Shown: positions 1-8,575, counted from the first letter of the stretch. The stretch: 36,907 nt of DNA from Myxococcales bacterium (GCA_019634385.1 JAHQVK010000244.1:1-36907); one strand, 5' to 3'. Notes: generated by a model from the sequence alone, not told the origin. Numbers and translations: made by a program.

Positions 1-140
1 GTCTTTTTTCCGTGGAACGTCTGGACCGGCTTCGCCTTTCATCGGTTGCATACGCCCGGTATGCGCCCTCTTCATCCGGAGCGTTCCACGGAAAAGATAC
101 TTCGCGGATCACCCATCCCACTTTTCCGATGGCCTGCTAG
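1..140 (+). repeat. Palindromic repeat family A, copy 1 (truncated by window edge)
   Basis: This is the right-hand part of an element found complete at 29995-30173 and 32450-32617. Visible parts are the inner arm TTTTCCGTGGAACG near 7-20 with its complement CGTTCCACGGAAAA near 81-94, an apex hairpin GCATAC-GCCCG-GTATGC near 48-64, and the terminal arm CACTTTTCCGATGGCCTGCTAG split over 119-140. The left terminal arm should lie just outside the window. It holds no convincing gene; the 61-codon frame across it consists of repeat sequence. The end at 140 abuts a half copy of family C. Confidence 0.85.
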
Positions 141-190
141 TGGTCAGGACCTTTCACGGAAAGACCGACCGATAGATGCGTGCAGGGCTA
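141..190 (+). repeat. Palindromic repeat family C, copy 1 (right-half fragment)
   Basis: About 50 bp nearly identical to the centre and right half of the complete C element at 14320-14436 (shared words TGGTCAGGAC, TTTCACGGAAAGACC, CGATAGATGCGTG and AGGGCTA). The left half is replaced by the A element ending at 140. The terminal arm GATCAACCGGCTGCTA is absent: after AGGGCTA the sequence switches to GGGCGTGTTGCCG, which resembles sequence at 14291. Confidence 0.75.
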
Positions 191-536
191 GGGCGTGTTG
201 CCGAACTCGGACAAGGTCTTATTGGTTTTAGAATACAAAAATATCAATCACTTACCGTACCCTTGCTCGGAGCTTTTCAGTCAGATAGCTCTACAGCAAA
301 GATCTCTTGAATTGATTCTGTAAGAATCACCAAAGTGGTCGCAGGGGGGCATAACCCGGCGTAGAAGAAATTACTTGGGTTCAACCCAAGTGATTTCTGC
401 TGTATGGCTAGGCTCCCTCCTAAGCGGAGGATTCAGGCGCGCCAGGTCCTCTGTGATACAGCTGCTCTGCCGGCTCAATAGGCGGAAAGTCAATCGGAGA
501 TGGCCTGATCTTGCGTTAGTATAGTAGGGCGGACTT
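191..536. other. Intergenic stretch holding repeat B copy 1
   Basis: Together with elements A1 and C1, the whole of 1-536 lacks a credible gene. Apart from the B element (292-404), the stretch contains an AGGGCGTGT motif near 188 and a possible TATAGT hexamer near 520 upstream of the GTG of the following gene. I see no other structure. Confidence 0.5.
292..404 (+). repeat. Palindromic repeat family B, copy 1
   Basis: A 113-bp element bounded by TACAGCAAAGA and TTTCTGCTGTA (short terminal inverted repeats). Inside are a small hairpin GATTC-TGTAA-GAATC and a strong hairpin ACTTGGGTT-C-AACCCAAGT. Four other copies exist at 8576, 13089, 29857 and 34643. No open frame is conserved among the copies, so this is a non-coding repeat. 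Confidence 0.85.
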
Positions 537-1496
537 GTGGTTCCGTCCGTTGCCCACTTTATTTGGTTTGGCCGGCACTTTCCGTGGCTGAATGAACTGG
601 CGATTGCGTCAGCGGCGCTTCCGGGAGCTTTTGAGCGAGTAGTTCTTCATCACGACGGAGAACTCAATCCCGCGGTGCTTGAGCGCCTTAGACGGGTCCC
701 AGGCTTTGCCGCGGAACGGATCGATCCTGAGGCGCTGTTTAACTCCATCGATGGTGGTGACGAGCTCCGAACGGTATATGCGGCCTTGGTTCGGCCCAAT
801 GCGCGGGCCAATGTGGTGCGGGCAGCTATTCTGTATCGCCATGGTGGTGTCTACCTTGATATGGACACTGTGACACTACGATCATTGGCACCGCTGTGTG
901 TTGAAGCAGCCTTCTGTGGTGAGGAAAGAGTGGCTTGGCCAAAGTTGGTGAGATATAGTCGTCATCCATATCTGCACGCTCGCGCTTTGGTACAGGATCT
1001 TGTTCGTTTTGGTTGTGCTCACTTACCGCGAGGCTGGCGACTTTTTCGTCAGATCGAATCTATGTATCCATGTGCGGTGAATAATGCGGTGATTGGGGTT
1101 GAGCCAAACCATCCGTTTATGGCTCGGCTACTCCATGCTATGTTGAGGGTACCGGAGGCACAAAGAACGGTTCCTTTTGCCCTCGGGACGCATCTCCTAC
1201 AGGCTCAAATAGCCGAATGGCAAAGTATTGAACATTCGGTCACAGTTCATCCCCCGCAGGTATTCTATCCCTTGGGTCCAGTGATTTCTCATCAGTGGTT
1301 TTCAAAAGGAAGTCCGGATGCATTGGATGATCTCATTTCTCCAGAAACTTATGTTGTGCATTGGTATGCCTCGGTTAGGAATCGAGATCATGTAGCAAAA
1401 ATTGATGAACAGTATATTCGACATCATGCCCACTCAGAGCTCTTTTCTGCGATGGTTGATAAGTATGTGCCGATGGATTTCTTACTCGCTACGTAA
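537..1496 (+). CDS. GT32-like glycosyltransferase (DXD sugar-binding type)
   Basis: A 319-residue protein resembling the Gly_transf_sug / GT32 (OCH1-like, capsular polysaccharide) glycosyltransferases. The N-terminus VAHFIWFG matches the family's opening strand motif. Around residues 100-115 the pattern HGGVYLDMDTVTLRSL contains the DXD motif expected to bind a metal and nucleotide sugar. There is no signal peptide or membrane span, so it probably acts in the cytoplasm, adding a sugar to an envelope glycan. The start is a GTG at 537, the only initiator that preserves HFIWFG. The 3' end overlaps the convergent permease gene by 15 bp. Donor and acceptor cannot be read from sequence. Confidence 0.85.
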   Translation: MVPSVAHFIWFGRHFPWLNELAIASAALPGAFERVVLHHDGELNPAVLERLRRVPGFAAERIDPEALFNSIDGGDELRTVYAALVRPNARANVVRAAILYRHGGVYLDMDTVTLRSLAPLCVEAAFCGEERVAWPKLVRYSRHPYLHARALVQDLVRFGCAHLPRGWRLFRQIESMYPCAVNNAVIGVEPNHPFMARLLHAMLRVPEAQRTVPFALGTHLLQAQIAEWQSIEHSVTVHPPQVFYPLGPVISHQWFSKGSPDALDDLISPETYVVHWYASVRNRDHVAKIDEQYIRHHAHSELFSAMVDKYVPMDFLLAT

Positions 1497-2681
1497 AGCT
1501 TCTATCGGATCTAGGCGGGCCGCTCGAGCTGCGGGGAGATAACCAAAGAAGACCCCTACTCCCCCCCCAAAAGCAATGGCGAGCACTAGGGCACTGATCG
1601 AAAGAGTCTGTTCCCAATTCATGGCGTGAGCAACACTTATGGCCAATGTTATTCCTCCTACAGAGCCTAGGAGTGTGCCACATAAGGAGAGAGCTATGGC
1701 TTCGGCTAAGAATTGTCGAAGTATTTGCTGGGGTGAGGCCCCGATGGCGCTTCGGATCCCGATTTCCCGAGTACGCTCAGCTACGGCAACGAGTTGAATA
1801 TTCATAATTCCGATGCCACCTACCAACAGGGATACGGCAGCGATACCGGCAAGAAGCCCACTCAGAATTTGAGCAACAGAACTTGCAACCTCCACCGCGT
1901 CATCGGAACTTTTAATGACAAAATCATCTTCTGCGTCAGAAGAAAGATTCCGGGTAATGCGTAGTGTTTCTCTAATTTCGCTAATAGCTGCGCCTCGGGA
2001 GATTGTGGCAACCGGTCTGATCTGCAGATACCAAAACTTGGCGTTGTTGACGAGATACATATTGTAGGTTGTGTAAGGGATAAGTACTAGATTATCGAGG
2101 TCTCGACCTCCGGTATTCTTCCCCTTGGGTTTCATAATTCCCACCACTCGACAGGGTAGTTCCCCGTGAACGGTGAGCTTTTCTCCCAAAGGATTATCAT
2201 TATTGGGGAATAGCTCTTGAGCGGGCGTGGCTCCGAGCACGCAGACTTTTGCGGTTTGCCGGAGATCAGTCTGGTTAAAGTGCCCTCCTAGAGCAAATTG
2301 CCAACCGAGCATATCGAAGTATGCCGGTGAGGTTGACATGAGTATAGAACTAGTCTGCCGCTGGCCCTGCACAAGGAAAGTATTTTGTCGGTGCAGTGGC
2401 GCTACCATCTCAATGGCGTATGAACGAGCTTCCAAGGCTTGAACATCGCGCTCGGTAAAGGCGATCGGAATCCGTCCGTCATGGCTCATGTTGCGGGGGG
2501 TGACGGTGAGCATATTCACCCCGAGCTTTTCGAATTGCTGCACAACGGCGCTACGAGCGCCTTGTCCGAATGATACCATGGCGATAAAGGCGGCGACCCC
2601 AATGGCCATCCCCAGCATGGTGAGCCCAGTGCGGAGTGGATTACGAGTTAGGGATCGAGTGGCAAGGAGAATGGTTTCCAT
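1482..2681 (-). CDS. MacB/FtsX-type ABC transporter permease (no ATPase domain)
   Basis: A 399-residue integral membrane protein. It has an N-terminal helix (NPLRTGLTMLGMAIGVAAFIAMVSFG), a large periplasmic MacB-type domain (about residues 45-270), then three C-terminal helices carrying the FtsX motif GIGIMNIQLVAVAERTREIG followed by IRSAIGA. E. coli MacB joins an ATPase to this permease; here the ATPase is a separate gene at 4142. With the adaptor and TolC-like genes across the divergent gap it should form a tripartite efflux pump or extracytoplasmic release machine. The ATG at 2681 has AAGG just upstream. The substrate is unknown; macrolides, peptides and siderophores are all known for the family. 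Confidence 0.9.
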   Translation of the reverse strand: METILLATRSLTRNPLRTGLTMLGMAIGVAAFIAMVSFGQGARSAVVQQFEKLGVNMLTVTPRNMSHDGRIPIAFTERDVQALEARSYAIEMVAPLHRQNTFLVQGQRQTSSILMSTSPAYFDMLGWQFALGGHFNQTDLRQTAKVCVLGATPAQELFPNNDNPLGEKLTVHGELPCRVVGIMKPKGKNTGGRDLDNLVLIPYTTYNMYLVNNAKFWYLQIRPVATISRGAAISEIRETLRITRNLSSDAEDDFVIKSSDDAVEVASSVAQILSGLLAGIAAVSLLVGGIGIMNIQLVAVAERTREIGIRSAIGASPQQILRQFLAEAIALSLCGTLLGSVGGITLAISVAHAMNWEQTLSISALVLAIAFGGGVGVFFGYLPAARAARLDPIEALRSE

Positions 2682-2960
2682 GAGCCTTGTGGTGGAGTCT
2701 ACCTGGTTCGCGCATCCGCGCCAGGCCTCATGAGCACACCGGGTCCTGAGTCTCTGTTTTACAGAAATATACAGCGGTTATGGGGGGACTCCTTGCCCCG
2801 TCTTTGGTGCTTGTTTGTGATGTATTTACGGATATGTGCGAACATCATAAACAAATCGACACAACAATTAGCGGTAGAACCGGTCGCGGGAGCGTAGTTC
2901 TGCTCACAGATACTGGTTCGGTTCTCGACATACTCGCTGCGGAGACTATGCTGGGGGTCT
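2682..2960. promoter_or_regulatory. Divergent promoter region between permease and adaptor genes
   Basis: A 279-bp gap between the oppositely oriented permease (start 2681) and adaptor (start 2961) genes must hold promoters for both. I cannot assign -35/-10 boxes with confidence. Short open frames here look like chance. GGGGGT precedes the adaptor ATG as a possible ribosome-binding site. Confidence 0.4.
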
Positions 2961-4142
2961 ATGTTCACACGAGGCCTTAGCGGCCGGCTTACTGTGATGG
3001 TTGCCCTCGTCACGCTCGTCGCTGTTTTCGCTTGGTGGATGAGCACGCGACGGGGAGACCAATCACCAGCGACAAATCTACGCACTTCGCTTACCACCCG
3101 ACGGGACATTACAAAAATTGTAGAGGCGACGGGTCGGCTTGAGACGGAAACCTCAGTTGCGGTGATCGCTGGTACGGAGGGACGACTTCGTGAGCTTCTT
3201 GTGAAGCCTGGTCAGAGGGTACAGTCGGATGAAGTATTGGCTCGCTTGGACGCGCAACAGTTGGAACTCGAAGTCCAGGCATTGGCGTCCGCCAGTTTGG
3301 CATCTCGCGCTCAGGTGGCGGAAGCCGTTGCAGCCGTGAAGCAGCTGGAGGTGCAGCTTGCTCGCTTACGCCGTCTCGCGTCTCGATCGCAGTCCAGTGC
3401 AGTAAGTGTAGAGAATACTGCTGGTGAGTTAGAGCGTGCGCAAGCCCATGAGCGAGCAGCGCGTGCAGCAGCAGCAGCAGCAGCAGCTCGGTGGTCAGCG
3501 GGTAAAATGGCGTTAGCCTCCACGGAAGTACGGGCACCGATCGCCGGATGGGTCTTGAGGGTGCCGGAGCAGGTGGGCATGAATGTTACACCCGCTGGGC
3601 CTGTGCTTTTCATTATTGGAAAATCATTGGAAAACCTTCGACTTCGCGTGGATGTGGGTGAGGTTGAGGTCGGGCAAATTCGCGTGCATCAACGCGCCCA
3701 GTTTGAAGTGCCAGCGTATCCCGGTGAGGCCTTTGCGGCAGAGGTTGAGCAGATTGGCTTGATGGCAAATATGATCGGAGGGCTGGCGCGGTATCCGGTT
3801 GAGCTCCAAGCAGAGAATGCCTCCGGGCAGTTGCGTCCGGGCATGACGGTCGCGGTGAGATTTGAGGTGGCTGTCGCCCGTCAGGTGCTCAGTGTTCACG
3901 ATGCCGCACTTAGGTATGCACCTTCTGGCGCTGGCGCAGCGGCGGACCGCACCCGGATTTTTGTTTTGCGGGGAGAGGAGGTTGTGGAGGTCCAGGTAGA
4001 AACCGGTTTGAGTGATGGTGTGTTTACCGAGGTTCGTCCGGTATCTAATGCATCTCTGGAGGCGGGAGAGTTGGTGGTTGTTGGCGGTGAGCCTACCCGC
4101 CTAGAATCGTCCTCGCGATTCACTCTTGGAGGGGGAGGGTGA
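2961..4142 (+). CDS. MacA/HlyD-type periplasmic adaptor of a tripartite efflux pump
   Basis: A 393-residue membrane-fusion protein. An N-terminal anchor (residues about 8-26, LTVMVALVTLVAVFAWW) is followed by a lipoyl-like half motif (GRLRELLVKPGQRVQSDEVLARLD), an alpha-helical hairpin (about 95-180) rich in Ala, Glu and Arg, a second lipoyl half (VRAPIAGWVLRVPEQVGMNVTP) and beta-barrel and membrane-proximal domains. Such adaptors join an inner-membrane ABC permease to a TolC channel. It overlaps the ATPase gene by one base (TGATG), so the two are likely translationally coupled. A run of eight alanines in the hairpin is encoded by a GCA microsatellite at 3465-3485. Confidence 0.9.
   Translation: MFTRGLSGRLTVMVALVTLVAVFAWWMSTRRGDQSPATNLRTSLTTRRDITKIVEATGRLETETSVAVIAGTEGRLRELLVKPGQRVQSDEVLARLDAQQLELEVQALASASLASRAQVAEAVAAVKQLEVQLARLRRLASRSQSSAVSVENTAGELERAQAHERAARAAAAAAAARWSAGKMALASTEVRAPIAGWVLRVPEQVGMNVTPAGPVLFIIGKSLENLRLRVDVGEVEVGQIRVHQRAQFEVPAYPGEAFAAEVEQIGLMANMIGGLARYPVELQAENASGQLRPGMTVAVRFEVAVARQVLSVHDAALRYAPSGAGAAADRTRIFVLRGEEVVEVQVETGLSDGVFTEVRPVSNASLEAGELVVVGGEPTRLESSSRFTLGGGG
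3465..3485 (+). repeat. GCA trinucleotide microsatellite inside the adaptor gene
   Basis: Seven uninterrupted GCA codons, followed by GCT, encode an eight-alanine run in the coiled-coil hairpin of the adaptor. Slippage would change the helix length by whole residues without a frameshift. Confidence 0.9.
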
Positions 4143-4831
4143 TGTCGGTGCTTGATCAAGAGCCGGTCATAAAAATTAGAGATCTTATCAAAACCTATGG
4201 TGAGGGTACGGCGGAGGTTCAGGTTCTCAAAGGTGTAGATATAGATGTGGGCCGTCATGAAATTGTGGCCTTGTGCGGTCCGAGTGGTTCGGGGAAGTCA
4301 ACACTCTTGAACATTATTGGGTGTTTGGATAAACCGAGTTCCGGGACCTATCTCCTCGAAGGTGAGGATGTGGCAAACTACGATCGAGGTGCTCAGGCTA
4401 ATGTTCGACTACGAAAACTAGGTTTTGTTTTTCAGTCGTTTCATTTGCTCTCTGATCAGACGGCGATAGAAAACGTGATGCTACCATTGCAGTATGCAGG
4501 GGTGCCAGTCAAAGAGCGACAGGGGCGTGCAGCGGAAGCTCTCGCTCGGGTGGAGCTTCAAGATCGCATGGATCACCGACCGAATCAGCTAAGCGGAGGA
4601 CAAAAACAGCGAGTGGCAATCGCTCGCTCATTGGTCACCGAGCCCAGCCTACTATTAGCAGACGAACCGACGGGTGCCTTGGACTCGCGAACCGGAAAAA
4701 GTGTGCTCCAACTCCTTGAGCAACTCCACGAGGAGCGGGGCCTTACGGTGGTCATGGTGACTCATGACGTGGAGGTTGCGGCTTGGGCCCACCGACGTAT
4801 TGCTCTGCTAGATGGAAAAATTAGTGCATGA
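4142..4831 (+). CDS. MacB/LolD-type ABC transporter ATP-binding protein
   Basis: A 229-residue cytoplasmic ATPase with all family motifs: Walker [10 protein letters not shown] (about 43-51), Q-loop VFQSFHLL, signature LSGGQKQR, Walker [14 protein letters not shown] and switch histidine VMVTHD. The FHLL and [10 protein letters not shown] sequences are typical of the MacB/LolD/FtsE subfamily. It should power the separate FtsX-type permease encoded at 1482-2681. ATG 4142 overlaps the adaptor's stop codon (TGATG) and is preceded by GGGGGAGGG, a strong ribosome-binding site within the adaptor's last codons; an in-frame GTG one codon earlier is less likely. Confidence 0.93.
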   Translation: MSVLDQEPVIKIRDLIKTYGEGTAEVQVLKGVDIDVGRHEIVALCGPSGSGKSTLLNIIGCLDKPSSGTYLLEGEDVANYDRGAQANVRLRKLGFVFQSFHLLSDQTAIENVMLPLQYAGVPVKERQGRAAEALARVELQDRMDHRPNQLSGGQKQRVAIARSLVTEPSLLLADEPTGALDSRTGKSVLQLLEQLHEERGLTVVMVTHDVEVAAWAHRRIALLDGKISA

Positions 4832-4867
4832 GAGGCGTATGTGTGGGGTTGAGAAAGGGGGGACCGG

Positions 4868-6208
4868 ATGAGGTGGGATGTAGCAGTGATCCAGATAATA
4901 ATATCTGGGCTATTGGGTAGTATAGGGGGGATTGCATCCGCGTTTGCTGAGGCACCGGTGATTTTCACCCTGGAAGAGGCTCGTCATCTAGCGGTGCAAC
5001 ATCGCTCAGAGCTAACTGTGAACGAGGCCCGGGTTGAAGCGGCGGCGGCCCAGATGATAGTGGCGCAATCGGGCCTCCGTCCGCGGTCGCAAGTGAGTGT
5101 GGAACTGGCAACTGCACCGGATGGACAGCTGGTAGAAGTTATTGATACTACCGGCAATAGGGTTACGGTGCCCGGAATTCCCACTTTGGACTCTGACCGT
5201 GAAGATGGTGATAGCGGACTGTTACCGACCTATCGATTGGACGCTCTAGCGGGGCTAGAGTGGCAGGTGATTGACTTTGGTCGGACAGCGGCACGCAAAC
5301 GAGCGGCTCAAGCTGAGCGGTCGGTACGGCTTGCGGAAACTGCGGTCACTCGTGATGAGTTGCTGGATATCGTAGATGAAGCCTATCTCGGGTGGTTAGG
5401 AGCCACGAAACAGTATGAACTGCTTGAAGCCGCGGTTCGCAGAGCTGAGCAGCGAATGCAGGAGATGAAAGCGCAAAGAGATATCGGGATGGCGGCTACA
5501 TCCAACATCTTGCCGCTCAAGTATGTGATGATTTCCGCTCAGTTACGAGCCTCGGCGGGGGAGCACGCGGTACGGCGTTCGCGATTATCTCTTGAATCGG
5601 CGGTAGGGGGGCAGCGATTACCCCAGACTGCAAGCCCAGATATGAAGCTGCTCGAGCTCCCACCGGAGGCTCGAACAGCGCCCGCTGCAGACTATGTCCA
5701 TCAACTTCGGGCCCGAGCAGCTTATGCTAAGGCTGATGCTGCAGCTCGAGCTCTATCTCCTAGCTTTGGCTTGAAGGCTCAGGTTGGTATGCGTCTCCAG
5801 GAAGAGAGTTTTCTTCCGTTCTACCAGGGTGGGTTGGTTTTCTTGTGGCCCATATGGGATGGCGGGAGTCATAGGGGGGAGCAACGTAGGGCGCAGGCTG
5901 AAGCAGAAGCACTTCGAGCTCAGGCTGACGTCGTCAAGCGCCACGATGCTTATCGGCAGAAGCACCTCAATGTCGAAACTGAAGGCAATGCTCGAAGGTT
6001 GGAGTTGGCCAATGCCCTCTTGAAGGCCGCGGATGCGATTCGCGAAGATATAGAGAGTCGTATGCGGGAAGGGGCCAGTACTGCCCAGGAACTTGAACAG
6101 GCTGATGAGCGGGTGGCCCGGGCTGAGTCGGAATGGCTAGAAGCTCGCTTGGAGAGGGCTCGATTGGCACTCGCTAGCGAGCGCAAAGAACACCCGTCAA
6201 CACGGTGA
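4868..6208 (+). CDS. TolC-family outer-membrane efflux protein
   Basis: A 446-residue exported protein. The signal peptide spans about residues 1-28, with a cleavage site near SAFAEA. The mature part has two outer-membrane efflux protein (OEP) repeats made of long Ala/Glu/Arg-rich helices (about 35-235 and 275-440), as in TolC/CusC. The phrase WQVIDFGRTAARKRAAQAE and the later WPIWDGGSHRGEQRRAQAE are the paired helix starts that each repeat carries. It follows the ATPase by 36 bp in the same direction, completing the adaptor-ATPase-channel operon. It probably trimerises in the outer membrane to form the exit duct. Confidence 0.9.
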   Translation: MRWDVAVIQIIISGLLGSIGGIASAFAEAPVIFTLEEARHLAVQHRSELTVNEARVEAAAAQMIVAQSGLRPRSQVSVELATAPDGQLVEVIDTTGNRVTVPGIPTLDSDREDGDSGLLPTYRLDALAGLEWQVIDFGRTAARKRAAQAERSVRLAETAVTRDELLDIVDEAYLGWLGATKQYELLEAAVRRAEQRMQEMKAQRDIGMAATSNILPLKYVMISAQLRASAGEHAVRRSRLSLESAVGGQRLPQTASPDMKLLELPPEARTAPAADYVHQLRARAAYAKADAAARALSPSFGLKAQVGMRLQEESFLPFYQGGLVFLWPIWDGGSHRGEQRRAQAEAEALRAQADVVKRHDAYRQKHLNVETEGNARRLELANALLKAADAIREDIESRMREGASTAQELEQADERVARAESEWLEARLERARLALASERKEHPSTR

Positions 6209-6246
6209 TGATCTTTGTGGAATCAGTGGTAGCTAATCTAACTTGT

Positions 6247-7500
6247 TCAAGTTTCAATTCGGATCTTGGACGTCATTAGCAGCCTCAGCGTGGGGCCAAA
6301 TAGAGCTTCGAGATGGGTTCGGATCTCCGACACGTCCTTGATGTGCACTGTGAGCCACGGATCGGAACGGGTGACAACGATGGCGGAAACGGCGAACTCC
6401 CGGTCTGCGACCAAGCGCAGGCTGATTTGTTCTCCAGGGGGCTTAGTTGGTCCGTCCAGCACGGTGAGAAAGCCGGTACTGAGTCCCGTCAGCCACAAGC
6501 CTAGCAAGATGTGTGGGTGATTCAGGTGAATCAAACCCTCCGATGTTGCGCGAGGCACATCGGATTGATCACGGAGTTTTTGGATGCTGGGAGTGCCGTC
6601 AGGACTGATGGGTTGGACTGTCTCGGCTGGAGGTGGAGGTAGGGCCAATCGACCAGGGAGTGCCAACAGTGGAGGCAAACTAGGAAGCGTGGGATACCGG
6701 TTCTGGGGGATTTGTGACCCGCTTTCAGCGATGTCAGAATGGTTCAAAGGTGCGCTGTCGTTATCGTCAAGAGCGAATATATCTATGGACACAGCCGCGG
6801 GCGACAGTTCTTCCAAGTTTGTGGTGAGTGTATCATATTCCTCTACATGAATCGGGATATCTTTTACTTGAGTATCACTAGATACCTGAGGTGGTTTTGT
6901 GGTGGATGAGACGAATTGAACCACCGGCTGAGAATGAGGGCCGCTTGAGATGTCATTCTTGTTCGTAGCGGTTTTGACCGATGAGTCCTGCGTATGCCTC
7001 GTGATTGGGTCAATGAGTTCGGTTTCAGAGAGATAGTCGTCATCCCATAGATGATCGTTGATATCACCGTCGTTTGTGAATGCGTCCTTAGCGCTGTCGG
7101 AGGTTGAAATCAGAAAATCGTCGGTATCATCATGGAAAAAGTCTTCATCCAGCGGTTCTTCTTCATACAGTGGTGGGGAACGGGCTTCCCGAGAAAGTGC
7201 TTGTTCAACACCCCATTTAAGGGTGTCGAGGAGCTCGAGTCTGTCATCGATGTTTTCCAAATACAGGCCATAATGGTTCTGCTGAGCAAAAATGATGACC
7301 GCTTCCAGATCGACCTGAACGGTGACGCCAGGTACTTGCAAGTGAATCTGAAGTTGACGGTGGGGTTGGTACGTTTGGCTACTGTGGACAAACAGTCGTC
7401 CATACCGAAGGTTCCTAGTTAGTTCATTAAGAAAGTGTTCAGTGTCTTCAAAACGAATCAGGCCGTTGGCCTCAAGTGTGGCAGCCTTGTTGTGCGCCAT
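6247..7500 (-). CDS. Protein with two PilZ-like domains joined by an acidic linker
   Basis: A 417-residue soluble protein. The N-terminal region (about 10-105) and the C-terminal region (about 320-412) each look like a PilZ-type barrel of the kind seen in deltaproteobacterial proteins (NLRYGRLFVHSS..., and TGLSTGFLTVLDGP...ISLRLVADREFAVSAIVV). I do not see the RxxxR and (D/N)xSxxG residues that bind cyclic di-GMP, so binding is doubtful. The middle (about 110-315) is low complexity: very acidic, then Ser/Thr- and Pro-rich, presumably disordered. It converges on the TolC gene, leaving a 38-bp gap. The domain call is by eye and moderate; a regulatory or scaffold role is a guess. Confidence 0.6.
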   Translation of the reverse strand: MAHNKAATLEANGLIRFEDTEHFLNELTRNLRYGRLFVHSSQTYQPHRQLQIHLQVPGVTVQVDLEAVIIFAQQNHYGLYLENIDDRLELLDTLKWGVEQALSREARSPPLYEEEPLDEDFFHDDTDDFLISTSDSAKDAFTNDGDINDHLWDDDYLSETELIDPITRHTQDSSVKTATNKNDISSGPHSQPVVQFVSSTTKPPQVSSDTQVKDIPIHVEEYDTLTTNLEELSPAAVSIDIFALDDNDSAPLNHSDIAESGSQIPQNRYPTLPSLPPLLALPGRLALPPPPAETVQPISPDGTPSIQKLRDQSDVPRATSEGLIHLNHPHILLGLWLTGLSTGFLTVLDGPTKPPGEQISLRLVADREFAVSAIVVTRSDPWLTVHIKDVSEIRTHLEALFGPTLRLLMTSKIRIET

Positions 7501-7621
7501 AGTCGGGGTATCCGCACGCGTATCCTAGACCTAGACTACAGACCTGACCAGCGAAGTGTGCGCGTTTTTGTGCGGTCATTGGTTTCACCCTGCTGCGGAT
7601 TGTTCATCTACAGCGTGATGC

Positions 7622-8527
7622 TCAGTACTGCGGAAGCCCTAGGTGCTCACGAAGAGGGCTATCGCTAGGCTGGTTTTTGTCCCAGTAGTTGATAAACAGT
7701 TCACGCAATCGCACACCTCGCGTGACCCGTAGGTCAGGTTTTGACGTTTGAGCGCTTAAGGGACCTTCGGTCCAAGAATAAATGGTAAACGGGAAGCTCT
7801 CATCTATCTCTAGGCGTAGTTTTCTATCGATGGTTGTATATCGGATCTCGTAGAACCAACGACCCGCAGCTGCTTTGGACCAACGTATGTCCGCTTCCTG
7901 TGCCACGGTATCGAGATGATGGAATCGTAAGAATGTCAGTGAAGGTAAAAGACGAACTTTTCCTAGCGGAAGATGGGTCGGGTTAATACGCACCTGTGTC
8001 CACAGGGCGTCCTCGACGATAGTGTCTTTGGGGACTGAAAAAGCTTTATCGCCTTCAGACTCAAAGTAGGAATGGACCTGGCCTTCGTACCCGTCATTGT
8101 TTCGATTAAGTTGCATATATACCTGTCCACACCACTCTTGAGCGGAGAAAGTCACTTTCACAGGGGACGTATGGTGCGTGGGACTGAAAATGGAGCGCAT
8201 AGTCGAGTATGGATAGATACCGGTGTTAAACTTGCGGGTATGGTTTAGCTTGAGGACGGTAAGCGCATCGTTGCCGGCTTTTCCAGGATCGTCGAGTTTC
8301 ACCTGCTTTGAGCGCGAGAAAGGTTCGGTGACAAAAACAAGAACGGCCTGTCCGGGGTGGTGTTTTCCATATCGACTTTGGATGAGTGAATAGCTAGTTA
8401 CTTCCGCCTTACCTTGGTGCCAGTATCCCTGCCATTCTGCTGATGTGGGTTGGTGAAATTCGGGGGCACCGAAGGCAGAAATAGAAGGTAGTAGGCCAAA
8501 GATGGTTACAAAGATATATTTTCTCAT
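7622..8527 (-). CDS. Exported protein of the family often annotated 'septum formation inhibitor Maf'
   Basis: About 301 residues. I chose ATG 8527 because MRKYIFVTIFGLLPSISAFGAPEF is a clear signal peptide; the frame extends upstream to 8590 only by running into repeat B. The mature sequence carries the pattern of an exported family widespread in Bacteroidota: WQGYWHQGKAEVTSY..RYG, AVLVFVTEPFS..KQVKLD, LKLNHTRKFNTGIYPYS and EWCGQVYMQLN. Databases commonly label it Maf, but it has no Maf nucleotide pyrophosphatase motifs, so that label appears wrong. Real function unknown. The gene is followed 121 bp later by the PilZ-like gene on the same strand. Confidence 0.75.
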   Translation of the reverse strand: MRKYIFVTIFGLLPSISAFGAPEFHQPTSAEWQGYWHQGKAEVTSYSLIQSRYGKHHPGQAVLVFVTEPFSRSKQVKLDDPGKAGNDALTVLKLNHTRKFNTGIYPYSTMRSIFSPTHHTSPVKVTFSAQEWCGQVYMQLNRNNDGYEGQVHSYFESEGDKAFSVPKDTIVEDALWTQVRINPTHLPLGKVRLLPSLTFLRFHHLDTVAQEADIRWSKAAAGRWFYEIRYTTIDRKLRLEIDESFPFTIYSWTEGPLSAQTSKPDLRVTRGVRLRELFINYWDKNQPSDSPLREHLGLPQY

Positions 8528-8575
8528 GACTTTGAGGCATACCTCAAAGTTTCCACCGGGTGAGCAAGAAGTTGA

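Noticed and set aside
46-231. 61-residue frame starting in family A
   Set aside because: It consists of repeat A and C sequence; the same repeat elsewhere (29995, 32450) reads in other contexts with changes that do not respect codons.
292-404. tRNA-like look of repeat B (GGGTTCAACCC resembling a T-arm)
   Set aside because: The loop size and position do not fit a T-arm, there is no acceptor stem or CCA-compatible end, no anticodon arm of five pairs, and other copies lose the putative arms.
2759-3109. 116-residue minus-strand frame over the adaptor start
   Set aside because: It overlaps the well-supported adaptor gene and the promoter gap and shows no family pattern.
4762-4968. 68-residue minus-strand frame between the ATPase and TolC genes
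   Set aside because: Antisense overlap with two clear genes and no family features.
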